From contig NZ_JAAFZU010000028.1 in assembly GCF_018263905.1 (NCBI RefSeq), positions 124,479-188,478 of the forward strand: 64,000 nt of DNA. Reading direction: 5' to 3'. The notes under the pieces are model-generated. The model saw only the letters and a program-made list of their open reading frames with translations. It was not told the DNA's origin and did not search any database. Below are positions 24,756 to 33,658 of the stretch, piece by piece (positions within the stretch are counted from its first letter, which is position 1; each line of letters opens with the position of its first letter). The stretch comes from Loktanella sp. SALINAS62 (lineage in GTDB: Bacteria > Pseudomonadota > Alphaproteobacteria > Rhodobacterales > Rhodobacteraceae). Both the position numbers and the translations under genes were made by a program.

Positions 24756-26510
24756 ATGAAACGCGTGCCAATCCAGACCGTCCGCGCGGCGCTTGTCCGC
24801 TGGCGCTTGCGCTTTGCTGTGCTGGCATTGTGTCTGGCTGGGGCAGGGACGATCTATGTCACCAACCTGTTGCTGACCGAACGTTTTACCGAATCCACCC
24901 GTAACCGGGCAGAGGTGCGTCTGACCCTGTTCGTCGCCAACCTGATGAGCGAATTGCAGCGCAATTCGATTGTTCCGCAACTGTTGGCGCGCGACCCCGC
25001 CTTGATCAGCGCGTTGGAAAGCGGCGATTTCTCGCTTTCTACTCAGCGGTTGTTGTCGTTTGTCGATGAAATCGGCGCGGCGTCGCTGATGCTGCTGGAT
25101 CGTGACGGCCGCGTTGTCGCTGCCACTGAACGGCAACGTCTGGGCGAAACATTCCGCAATGCACCCCAGTTCGTCAACGCGATGCGCAGCAATGCCACCG
25201 TGTTCACGCGGGGCGAAACTGCGCAGGGCGGGTACAATTTCATTTACTCGCGCAGGCTGGATTCGAACGCCGGTAATTTGGGCGTCATCGTGGTCGCCGT
25301 CGATCTGGCGAAGATCGAACGCGGCTGGGTCGGGGTGTCGGATGCTGTTTATGTTGCCGACAGCGAAGGGTTGATCATCCTGTCCACAGAACCGCGCTGG
25401 CGCGGCCAACAGGAATCGGTCGCCCTGGAACTGGAACCGCCGACGGGGGCCATTGAACGCGCGTTGCGCGCGACCGAAGACTGGACCGAACTGCCCATTG
25501 ATGCCTATTTCCGGGGCGAGGCCGTGCTGCGCCGCGAAGCAAGGGTGCCGTTTCAGGGCTGGCGCATGGTCAATTTCACCAGCTACGCCAGCGTGCGCGA
25601 ACGGGTGAACGGCGTGCTTGCGCTGGAAGTCATGGCCTTTGCGATCCTGCTGGCGCTTTTGTTTTGGTATGCATCGCGCCGCGCGGCGACGCGGGTGGCC
25701 GTCTATGAACAGGAATCGAACGAATTGCGGGCGCTGAACGCGGCGCTGCAACGTGAAATCGCCGCCCGCAAGCAGATGGAACGCAGCCTGCAAGTCGCAG
25801 AGCAGACGGTCGAGCAGACATCGAAGCTGGCCGCCTTGGGTGAAATGTCGGCGGCGGTCAGTCACGAATTGAACCAGCCACTGGCCGCCATGAAAACCTA
25901 TCTGGCGGGGGCGCGTCTGCTGTTGCAGCGCAGACGCCCCGAAGAAACGCTGTCATCGTTCCAGCGGATCGACGATCTGATCGACCGGATGGGCGCGATT
26001 ACGCGACAGTTGAAATCATATGCGCGCAAGGGGTCGGATGCGTTTGAAGCAGTCGATGCCCGTGCGGCGGTATCATCGGCGCTGTCGCTGATGGAACCGC
26101 AATTGAAAACGCGCGACGTTGAAATCAGCCGGACATTGCCCAGCGGGCCGGCCATGATCTTTGGCGACCGTCTGCGTCTGGAACAGGTTATCATCAATCT
26201 GCTGCGCAATGCGCTGGATGCGACCAAGACGGCAGATGAGCCGCGTATCGACGTCATTCTTGCGGTGGGTGAAACCGTCACCCTGACGGTGCGCGACAAC
26301 GGCACGGGGATCGAGGATCTCGATGAACTGTTCGAGCCATTTTACACAACGAAACAGCCCGGCGACGGTGTCGGGCTTGGACTCGCGATTTCGTCCGGGA
26401 TCGTGAACGATCTTGGCGGGCGGATGATCGCGCGCAACGGTGCACACGGCGGGGCAGTGTTCGAAGTGCAGTTGCCCCTGCTCAAGTCGGCCATGAAAGC
26501 CGCAGAATAA
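24756..26510 (+). CDS. DctB-like sensor histidine kinase
   Basis: Membrane sensor kinase of 584 residues. It has a transmembrane helix at about 20-42, a periplasmic double-Cache/PAS-like region (about 45-280, MLLDRDGRVVAATERQRLGE), a second helix at about 290-310, a coiled coil, then a dimerisation domain with the phospho-acceptor in SAAVSHELNQPLAAMKTYL. The ATPase domain has NLLRNALDATK and GDGVGLGLAIS. This is the C4-dicarboxylate sensor DctB architecture. It is 11 bases upstream of its response regulator. No TRAP or DctA transporter is nearby, so the ligand is not proven. Confidence 0.88.
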   Translation: MKRVPIQTVRAALVRWRLRFAVLALCLAGAGTIYVTNLLLTERFTESTRNRAEVRLTLFVANLMSELQRNSIVPQLLARDPALISALESGDFSLSTQRLLSFVDEIGAASLMLLDRDGRVVAATERQRLGETFRNAPQFVNAMRSNATVFTRGETAQGGYNFIYSRRLDSNAGNLGVIVVAVDLAKIERGWVGVSDAVYVADSEGLIILSTEPRWRGQQESVALELEPPTGAIERALRATEDWTELPIDAYFRGEAVLRREARVPFQGWRMVNFTSYASVRERVNGVLALEVMAFAILLALLFWYASRRAATRVAVYEQESNELRALNAALQREIAARKQMERSLQVAEQTVEQTSKLAALGEMSAAVSHELNQPLAAMKTYLAGARLLLQRRRPEETLSSFQRIDDLIDRMGAITRQLKSYARKGSDAFEAVDARAAVSSALSLMEPQLKTRDVEISRTLPSGPAMIFGDRLRLEQVIINLLRNALDATKTADEPRIDVILAVGETVTLTVRDNGTGIEDLDELFEPFYTTKQPGDGVGLGLAISSGIVNDLGGRMIARNGAHGGAVFEVQLPLLKSAMKAAE

Positions 26511-26521
26511 GGACAAGACCG

Positions 26522-27862
26522 ATGAGTAAAGCAATGAAGATTGCGATTGTGGACGACGAAAAGGACATGCGGCAGTCGATCAGCCAATGGCTTGCGTTGT
26601 CCGGGTTCGAAACAGAAGCCTACGCCAGCGCCGAAGACGCGCTGAGCGTGCTGGGTGCGGATTTTGCCGGCATCGTCGTGAGCGACGTCAAGATGCCGGG
26701 CATGGACGGCATGCAGTTCCTGAAAAAACTGCGCGGCGTCGATTCCGCGTTGCCGGTCATCATGATCACCGGTCATGGCGACGTACCGATGGCGGTGGAA
26801 GCCATGCGTTTTGGCGCGTTCGATTTTCTGGAAAAACCGTTCAATCCCGACCGGATGACAGAACTGGCAAAAAAGGCCTGCAATGCGCGTCGGTTGACGC
26901 TGGATAATCGGGCCTTGCGACGTGAATTGTCGGACGGATCGTCGTTGATGAAAAAACTGGTCGGTTCGTCAGGCCCGATGGAACGGCTCAAAGAGGACAT
27001 CCTGGATCTGGGGCAGGCCGACGGTCACGTCCTGATCGAAGGCGAAACCGGCACCGGAAAAACGCTGGTCGCCCACGCGCTGCACGCCGTCGGCGCGCGG
27101 TCGGCGCGCAAATTCGTGCTGCTCGCCTGTTCCGCATTCGACGAAGACAGCCTGAACCGTCGCCTGTTCGGCCCCGCAGGTGAAGGCGAACCCATCCCCG
27201 CGATGGAAGAGGCGCGCGGCGGCACGCTGGTCCTGGAAGACATAGAGGCATTGACCCACGCCCAGCAATCACGCCTGCTGACGGCCATCAACGAACAGGG
27301 CACGCCCGCCGAAACCCGGCTGGTGGCCATCTGTAACCTGCAAGAACAGGACAAGACCTGCGAAAGCGTGCTGCGGCCGGACCTGTATTACCGGATTTCT
27401 GCCATGCGGATCGTGGTGCCGCCACTGCGCCAGCGTGGCGAAGACATCCTGACACTATTCACCCATCTGTCCGAACAATTCGCAGACGAATACGGCTGTG
27501 ATGCGCCGCAGGTCAGCGCACAGGAAGCCGCGCAACTGCTGCAAGCCCCTTGGCCCGGCAACGTGCGTCAGTTGATCAACGTGGCCGAACGCGCTGTGCT
27601 GCAAAACCGGCGCGGGTCGGGGTCAATTGCGTCGCTGCTGATGACCGACAGCGATGATGACGACGGCCTGCGCCCGGCGATGACGACCGAAGGCAAGCCA
27701 TTGAAGGAATTTGTCGAAGCGTTTGAACGGATGCTGATCGACAACACCATGCGCCGTCACAAGGGCAGCATCGTCGCCGTGATGGAAGAATTGTGCCTGC
27801 CGCGCCGCACGTTAAACGAAAAGATGGCAAAATATCAATTGCAACGGTCGGATTATATCTGA
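26522..27862 (+). CDS. DctD-like response regulator lacking the GAFTGA loop
   Basis: NtrC-family regulator of 446 residues: receiver domain (IAIVDDEKDMRQ, phospho-Asp in VSDVKMPGMDG, Lys in EKPFNP), AAA+ domain with Walker A GETGTGKT, and a Fis-type helix-turn-helix (EELCLPRRTLNEKMAKY). The usual ELFGHxxGAFTGA loop that contacts sigma-54 is absent: LFG is followed by PAGEGEPIPAMEEARGGTL. Walker B reads LVLEDI instead of LFLDEI. It therefore probably does not remodel sigma-54 holoenzyme and may act with the housekeeping polymerase, as does NtrC of Rhodobacter capsulatus. Confidence 0.88.
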   Translation: MSKAMKIAIVDDEKDMRQSISQWLALSGFETEAYASAEDALSVLGADFAGIVVSDVKMPGMDGMQFLKKLRGVDSALPVIMITGHGDVPMAVEAMRFGAFDFLEKPFNPDRMTELAKKACNARRLTLDNRALRRELSDGSSLMKKLVGSSGPMERLKEDILDLGQADGHVLIEGETGTGKTLVAHALHAVGARSARKFVLLACSAFDEDSLNRRLFGPAGEGEPIPAMEEARGGTLVLEDIEALTHAQQSRLLTAINEQGTPAETRLVAICNLQEQDKTCESVLRPDLYYRISAMRIVVPPLRQRGEDILTLFTHLSEQFADEYGCDAPQVSAQEAAQLLQAPWPGNVRQLINVAERAVLQNRRGSGSIASLLMTDSDDDDGLRPAMTTEGKPLKEFVEAFERMLIDNTMRRHKGSIVAVMEELCLPRRTLNEKMAKYQLQRSDYI

Positions 27863-28409
27863 CGGCAGGCGGGCGCGATGGGCTTGTTCGGTCGGTGCGG
27901 ATGCGTCTGATGCAACGCAACGACCGAATATGTTTTTGCGTGCGCGATTGGCATTTGTCGGCCCTGCAGCGCTCACCTTGCTGCTGACAGTGGCACGACA
28001 GGTTGCGCGGATCGGATTTAGGTTTAAGCCACGACAGAACGCTGCCCACACTTTGTGATTGTCTTATGACATGGTCCCCCCTTATGAAGGGTTACGGGTT
28101 GTTGCCATGACGCTTTGTGCAAAGGCCCGGTGAGATTCTCTGTAGACGGCGCAACGCCGATGCAGCTGATTTGATCCAGACAGGATCAGAAGAACGCCCT
28201 TGGTCGGTTCACAAACCAGATCGGGCACCTGAACAGGCCCCAAGCGGGTCGGAGAAGAAACGCGATGCAACGCGCTTGTGACCACGGACCGAACCAGACA
28301 GCCCCTTGGGGCGCTGCGGTCGGCACGGCGCGGCTCGCCCTTAACAGACATGATCCCCAATCCGCCGCACCCCCCGGGTCCGGCCTTTGGCGTCATGCGA
28401 ATGGATACT
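27863..28409 (+). other. 547-base region before rne: probable long RNase E leader
   Basis: No credible gene is seen. A GGTCG...CGACC inverted repeat with a later T-run near 27888-27940 may end the two-component operon. TTGTGA near 28057 could be part of a promoter. The last 250 bases contain several short inverted repeats (for example AGCCCCTTGGGGC at about 28298-28312), suggesting a structured 5' leader like the one that autoregulates rne in enterobacteria. An open frame without stops extends about 44 codons upstream of the RNase E start but reads as Pro/Arg-rich noise. Confidence 0.4.
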
Positions 28410-31235
28410 ATGCCAAAGAAAATGCTGATCGACGCCACGCACGCGGAAGAAACCCGCGTCGTTGTGGTGGATGGAAACAAAGTCGAGGAATTTGATTTCG
28501 AAAGCCAGTTCAAGCGACAGCTTGCTGGGAACATCTATCTGGCCAAAGTCACACGGGTCGAACCGTCGTTGCAGGCTGCTTTCGTGGATTACGGCGGAAA
28601 TCGCCATGGGTTCCTTGCGTTCTCGGAAATTCATGCCGACTACTACCAAATTCCCGTGGCTGACCGTCAGGCCCTGATCGAGGAAGAGCGCGCTTACGCC
28701 GAAAGCCTGAAAGCCGCCGAAGACGAAGAAGAAACATCCGCACCGCGCCGCCGCCGGTCACGCAACGCCGTGGCCGAAGACGTGTCTGGCGATGATGCCG
28801 TTTCAACCGAAGACGTCGAAATCGCCGGGATGGAAACCATCGACCTGTCCGACGATGACGAAGGGTCCAGCCCGATGGAACGGGGCCGGGAAACCCCGGT
28901 GGACACACCTGCCGCCGACGAAGACGATACCGACGCTGACAATGGCGATACCGACGAAGACAGCGACAACAATGACGACGACGGCCCCGATGCCGCGGAC
29001 AAGGACGACCGGATCGAACAGGTCGCCGACAATGACCATGACGACATGCGCCCGGTCCGCAAGCCGCGCCCCAAGCGTTATAAAATTCAGGAAGTAATCA
29101 AAGTCCGTCAGATCCTGCTGGTGCAGGTCGTCAAGGAAGAACGCGGCAACAAGGGTGCCGCACTGACCACCTATTTGTCGCTGGCTGGACGTTATTGTGT
29201 CCTGATGCCCAACACCGCCCGCGGTGGCGGGATCAGCCGCAAGATCACCAATGCCGCCGATCGTAAGAAGCTAAAGGAAATTGCGGGCGAAATGCACGTC
29301 CCGCAGGGTGCCGGGCTTATCATCCGCACGGCGGGCAGCCAACGCACCCGCACGGAAATCAAGCGCGATTACGAATATCTGCAGCGCATGTGGGAACAGA
29401 TCCGCGAATTGACGCTGAAATCCACCGCGCCGGCCAAGATCTATGAAGAAGGCGACCTGATCAAACGGACGATCCGCGATCTGTATTCAAAAGATATCGA
29501 CGAAGTGATCGTTGCCGGAACCGAAGGCTACCGGACGGCCAAGGACTTCATGAAGATGATCATGCCGTCCCACGCCAAAAACGTGAAACACTACGCCGAA
29601 CAGATGCCGCTATACGCGCGTTATCAGGTCGAAAGCTATCTTGCGGGAATGTTCAACCCGACGGTCCAACTGCCGTCCGGCGGCTACATCGTGATCGGTA
29701 TTACCGAAGCACTGGTGGCCATCGACGTGAACTCTGGCCGGGCGACCAAGGAAGGGTCGATCGAACAGACCGCGCTGAAAACCAACCTTGAAGCCGCTGA
29801 CGAGGTGGCCCGCCAGTTGCGCCTGCGCGATCTGGCCGGTCTGATTGTCATCGATTTCATCGACATGGACGAACGCCGCAACAATGCCGCCGTTGAAAAG
29901 CGGTTCAAGGACAAGCTGAAAAACGACCGTGCACGCATTCAGGTCGGTCGCATTTCTGGTTTTGGTCTGATGGAAATGTCGCGCCAGCGTCTGCGGCCCG
30001 GCATGCTGGAAGCGACGACGCAGCCCTGCGTCCATTGCCACGGCACGGGTCTGTTACGGTCCGACGACAACGTCGCATTGAACATCATCCGCCAGCTTGA
30101 AGAAGAAGGCGTGCGCGGTCGCAGCAAGGAAGTCTTGGTGCGGGCCCCCGTGTCCATCGCCAACTTCTTGATGAACGGCAAACGCGAACATATCGCCGCC
30201 ATCGAAGCGCGTTATGGCATGGCTGTGCGTGTGGAATGCGATCTGAAACTGATCTCTCCAGAATTTGCGATCGACAAGTTCAAAAGCGCGACGCGCGTGG
30301 TGCCCGAAGCCGGAACCTACGTGCAGGCCGAATCCGCCATGATCGAAGAGGATGACGACGAAGATATCGTCGAGGAGACGCCGGAAGAAGATGAAGCCGA
30401 TGCGCCCGTGGCTACACCTGCGGCACCCACACCACAGGCCGACGATACCGAAAACCAACCCCGCAAAAAGCGGCGTCGGCGTCGGCGTCGGCGGGGTGGA
30501 CAGGGTGGTGATGATCGTCAGGACGACGATTCGTCAAACGACAGTGCGAATGGGGCCGACAACGGTGCGGATGCGGAAACAGCAGACGCCACACCGGATG
30601 CGGCAACCGCAGCCGATGATGCACCTGCCGAAAAACCCAAACGCACCCGGACACGCAGTCGCAAGCCAAAGGCTGATGCATCGGTGAACACCGACGCGTC
30701 GACGGTTGAAGCATCCGAAGCTGCACCACAGGCCGATGCGACACCCGACGCATCCACCGATGCCCCCGCTGCGGAAACGGAATCGGACGCGCCCAAAAAG
30801 CGGACCCGCACCCGGCGCAAGCCTGCGGCAAAGGCTGACGGGGACGCAGCGACAGAAACGGCTGACGCACCCGCAGATGCCGCTGCGGAAAAGCCAAAGC
30901 CAAAGCGACGCAGCCGGGCGAAAAAGCCCCAAGCGGCTGATGAAGCGACGCCGACCGCTGAACAGCCCGCGGCACAACAAAGCGATGATAGCCCGCCAGC
31001 TGCCAGCCAGCCTGATCCGGCGCCCGCGACACCTGCGCAGGCAGATCAGGAACCAGCCGATGCGACACCGGCAGAGCCCGCGCCTGCAGCGCAAGACCCG
31101 GCACCAGAGACGAAGGGCATCACAGAGGTGCCTGAAGTCCAGCCAGAGCGGGAACCCGTTGCTGCGGATGCAGCCGATAGTGATACAGACGACAAAAAGC
31201 CACGGCGCAAAGGCTGGTGGTCACTGGGTCGCTGA
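28410..31235 (+). CDS. rne: Ribonuclease E/G
   Basis: Endoribonuclease of 941 residues that starts mRNA decay and rRNA/tRNA processing. It starts MPKKMLIDATHAEETRVVVV. An S1 RNA-binding domain is split by an acidic insert of about 150 residues (about 100-215), as in other alphaproteobacteria. The DNase I-like catalytic part has VAIDVNSGRATKEG and VIDFIDMDERRNN, and the Zn-link CVHCHGTG. The C-terminal 300 residues are low-complexity, rich in Ala, Asp, Pro and Thr with Arg/Lys clusters (KKRRRRRRRR, RRSRAKK), the probable RNA-binding and degradosome scaffold. The start has no strong ribosome-binding site; ATGs at 28395 and 28401 are alternatives. Confidence 0.95.
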   Translation: MPKKMLIDATHAEETRVVVVDGNKVEEFDFESQFKRQLAGNIYLAKVTRVEPSLQAAFVDYGGNRHGFLAFSEIHADYYQIPVADRQALIEEERAYAESLKAAEDEEETSAPRRRRSRNAVAEDVSGDDAVSTEDVEIAGMETIDLSDDDEGSSPMERGRETPVDTPAADEDDTDADNGDTDEDSDNNDDDGPDAADKDDRIEQVADNDHDDMRPVRKPRPKRYKIQEVIKVRQILLVQVVKEERGNKGAALTTYLSLAGRYCVLMPNTARGGGISRKITNAADRKKLKEIAGEMHVPQGAGLIIRTAGSQRTRTEIKRDYEYLQRMWEQIRELTLKSTAPAKIYEEGDLIKRTIRDLYSKDIDEVIVAGTEGYRTAKDFMKMIMPSHAKNVKHYAEQMPLYARYQVESYLAGMFNPTVQLPSGGYIVIGITEALVAIDVNSGRATKEGSIEQTALKTNLEAADEVARQLRLRDLAGLIVIDFIDMDERRNNAAVEKRFKDKLKNDRARIQVGRISGFGLMEMSRQRLRPGMLEATTQPCVHCHGTGLLRSDDNVALNIIRQLEEEGVRGRSKEVLVRAPVSIANFLMNGKREHIAAIEARYGMAVRVECDLKLISPEFAIDKFKSATRVVPEAGTYVQAESAMIEEDDDEDIVEETPEEDEADAPVATPAAPTPQADDTENQPRKKRRRRRRRRGGQGGDDRQDDDSSNDSANGADNGADAETADATPDAATAADDAPAEKPKRTRTRSRKPKADASVNTDASTVEASEAAPQADATPDASTDAPAAETESDAPKKRTRTRRKPAAKADGDAATETADAPADAAAEKPKPKRRSRAKKPQAADEATPTAEQPAAQQSDDSPPAASQPDPAPATPAQADQEPADATPAEPAPAAQDPAPETKGITEVPEVQPEREPVAADAADSDTDDKKPRRKGWWSLGR

Positions 31236-31257
31236 TCGGGCAACCGGGATAGACACG

Positions 31258-31284
31258 AAAGGCGGGCCAAACGGTCCGCCTTTT
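31258..31284. terminator. Bidirectional terminator between rne and tusA
   Basis: AAAGGCGGGCC - AAAC - GGTCCGCCTTTT forms an 11-12-bp stem with A-run before and T-run after, serving rne on the + strand and possibly tusA on the minus strand. Confidence 0.8.
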
Positions 31285-31287
31285 GCG

Positions 31288-31518
31288 TTACGCGCCCTTG
31301 GCGATGTAATAAATCTGAACGGGTCCATCATCCTGCGTGGCGACCAAAGTATGGCCCGCCTCTGCACAGAAATGCGGCACGTCCACAACGGCGGCGGGAT
31401 CGTCGGCACGCACACGCAATACCTGACCGGGTTGCAACGGGATCAGGCGCTTGCGCGCTTTCAAAACAGGCAGCGGGCACAGCAGCCCGACGGCATCAAG
31501 ATCAGCATCATGGTTCAT
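31288..31518 (-). CDS. TusA/YeeD-family sulfur-transfer protein
   Basis: Protein of 76 residues with the SirA/TusA signature cysteine in VGLLCPLPVLKARKRL (CPxP), then LRVRADDPAAVVDVPHFC and a final strand. TusA proteins carry persulfide for tRNA thiolation or sulfur trafficking. The ATG at 31518 is chosen because relatives start 8-10 residues before GLLCP; the upstream frame is Cys-rich noise. Divergent from ccdA. Confidence 0.9.
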   Translation of the reverse strand: MNHDADLDAVGLLCPLPVLKARKRLIPLQPGQVLRVRADDPAAVVDVPHFCAEAGHTLVATQDDGPVQIYYIAKGA

Positions 31519-31611
31519 ATCATTTGGGTAGGGCGAATGTTGCAGGTTGTAAACGCCGACGTGACACCGGCAGGGCGTGACGGCGCTGTCAAACAACGCT
31601 AAGCAGTCCAC

Positions 31612-32367
31612 ATGATGGAACCCATGACCCTGTTGGATGCCAGCCTTTTGCCCGCGATCCTGATCGCGGTGACAGCCGGGCTTTTGTCATTTCTCAGTCC
31701 TTGTGTTTTGCCGATTGTGCCGCCTTATCTGGCCTACATGGGCGGCGTCAGTGTGACCCAGATGGACGAAGCCGCCGACGCCCGCCGCAAGGTGATGGTT
31801 GCCGCACTGATGTTCGTGCTAGGCCTGTCGACCGTCTTTTTGCTGCTGGGCATGGCGTTTTCGACACTGGGCCGCGCGCTGTTGGCATGGCAGGGTTGGT
31901 TCGTTCCCGTGGCCGGTGCGGTCGTGATGGTGTTCGGCGCGCATTTTATCGGCGTGTTTCGCCTGCGGTTTTTGGATCAAGAAGCGCGCTTGGACACGAC
32001 TGATAAAGGCGGCAGCGCACTGGGGGCTTATGTCCTGGGGTTGGCTTTCGCCTTTGGCTGGACGCCCTGTTTAGGCCCGATCCTGGGCGCGATCCTCAGC
32101 TTGGCCGCGTCAGAGGCAAGCATTTCGCGCGGCACCATCCTGCTGGCAGCCTATGCGATGGGGCTGGGCATTCCGTTTTTGTTGGTCGCGGCCTTTTTCC
32201 CCCGGCTCAAGGGCGCGATGGCGTTCATGAAGCGGCATATCAACCGGATCGAACGGATTTCCGGGCTATTGCTTTGGACCGTCGGCCTGATGATGGTGAC
32301 GGGGCAATTCACGGCGTTCAGTTTCTGGCTGTTGGAACAGTTCCCGGCGCTGGCCCTTGTGGGGTAA
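31612..32367 (+). CDS. ccdA: Cytochrome c biogenesis protein CcdA
   Basis: Inner-membrane thiol-disulfide carrier of 251 residues that passes electrons from thioredoxin to periplasmic apocytochrome c and other acceptors. The two redox cysteines are visible in LSPCVLPIVPPYLAYMGG and FGWTPCLGPILGAIL. Six hydrophobic helices are seen. ATGs at 31612, 31615 and 31624 are all possible starts; there is no strong ribosome-binding site. Its partner in reductant delivery is not encoded nearby, but a TusA-like protein is divergent. Confidence 0.95.
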   Translation: MMEPMTLLDASLLPAILIAVTAGLLSFLSPCVLPIVPPYLAYMGGVSVTQMDEAADARRKVMVAALMFVLGLSTVFLLLGMAFSTLGRALLAWQGWFVPVAGAVVMVFGAHFIGVFRLRFLDQEARLDTTDKGGSALGAYVLGLAFAFGWTPCLGPILGAILSLAASEASISRGTILLAAYAMGLGIPFLLVAAFFPRLKGAMAFMKRHINRIERISGLLLWTVGLMMVTGQFTAFSFWLLEQFPALALVG

Positions 32368-32425
32368 ATATCCTTAATTTTGCCGCCATTTCGTGCCATG
32401 ATCGCGCAAACAGCGGCGGGCGGCC

Positions 32426-33658
32426 ATGAAGACACCAGATCAACAGGTCGGACAGCGGCGGGTTTTTTATATTCCCGGATACGATCCGATTCATCCCCGT
32501 CGATACAGAGAGCTATACCGGACCGAAGGGCGGGCACAGGCGGCGATCAGCGGCTATGACCTGACACTGCGACCCAAACCCCGCGGTGAAACCTATGGCT
32601 GGCGGGTTACGTCCCAGATCGAAGGCGGAGCGGTCGAAACCGAGATCGACGTGCTTGTCTGGTCGGATATCGTGCGCGACAGCATGTCGAATTCGATTCC
32701 CGCAACCTATGGCCAACTGGTGCAGACAGCGTGGACCTATATCAGCAGTGGGGCCTTGGGCGGCCTGATGAAACTGCGCAAGGGGCCGGTGATCGCCGCA
32801 CTTTATCCGGTGGGCATGTTGCTACTGCAGGCGCTGGTCGCACTTTTTCTGGCGGCAGGCACCGGGGCGCTGGCCCTGTGGCTGACCGGACCCGTATTGC
32901 CGGGCATCGCGCAGGTTTTCGTGGCCTGCATGGTTGGTGTCATGATTGTCGGTGTGGTGCTGCGCTGGTTTCGCAAGAAAGACAACAAGTTCTACGCCTA
33001 TTACCTGATGCATGACTACAGCTATTCGGCGCGCTGGAAAGGTGCGAACCCACCGGCTTTGGAACACCGGATGGCCCAGTTCGCCGATCTGATCGCAGCA
33101 GCCCTGACCAGCGATGTCGACGAGGTTCTGGTTGTGGGTCATTCATCCGGTGCGCATCTGGGCGTGTCGATCCTGTCCGATCTGCATCGCAGCGGTCGTG
33201 TGCCACACAATGGCCCGGCACTGTCGTTTCTGTCACTGGGGCAGGTGGTGCCGATGGTCAGTTTTCTGCCCGCTGCGGAACGCTTGCGCGGCGATCTGAC
33301 GTATCTTAGCCGACAGGACATACCGTGGATCGATGTGACAGCGCCGGGGGACGGATGCGCATTTGCGCTATGTGATCCGGTCGCCGTATCGGGGGTCGCA
33401 CCACCGGATCAGAAATGGCCGTTAATCGTGTCTGCGGCTTTTACGCAGACATTGTCACCCGCCCGCTGGCAGGAATTGCGGTGGCAGTTCTTCCGCCTCC
33501 ATTTCCAGTATCTCTGCGCTTTCGACAGGCCCGGTGACTACGATTACTTTCGGATCACGGCGGGGCCTATGACATTGGGCACGCGATTTGCGGGGCGCAA
33601 ACCGTCTGCATCGCGGATCACGCGTGCGGTGTCGAAATTCACATCAGTCCCCACGTGA
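32426..33658 (+). CDS. Membrane-anchored alpha/beta hydrolase-like protein
   Basis: Protein of 410 residues with an N-terminal domain starting RRVFYIPGYDPIHPRRYRELY, two adjacent transmembrane helices (about 130-180), and a hydrolase part with nucleophile elbow VLVVGHSSGAHLG. Further blocks are WIDVTAPGDGCAFALCDPV and FRLHFQYLCAFDRPGDYDYF. The function is unknown; an esterase or lipase-like activity is inferred from GHSSG only. Its stop overlaps the GTG start of a cytochrome P450 by four bases, so the two are co-translated and probably act on the same hydrophobic substrate. Confidence 0.75.
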   Translation: MKTPDQQVGQRRVFYIPGYDPIHPRRYRELYRTEGRAQAAISGYDLTLRPKPRGETYGWRVTSQIEGGAVETEIDVLVWSDIVRDSMSNSIPATYGQLVQTAWTYISSGALGGLMKLRKGPVIAALYPVGMLLLQALVALFLAAGTGALALWLTGPVLPGIAQVFVACMVGVMIVGVVLRWFRKKDNKFYAYYLMHDYSYSARWKGANPPALEHRMAQFADLIAAALTSDVDEVLVVGHSSGAHLGVSILSDLHRSGRVPHNGPALSFLSLGQVVPMVSFLPAAERLRGDLTYLSRQDIPWIDVTAPGDGCAFALCDPVAVSGVAPPDQKWPLIVSAAFTQTLSPARWQELRWQFFRLHFQYLCAFDRPGDYDYFRITAGPMTLGTRFAGRKPSASRITRAVSKFTSVPT

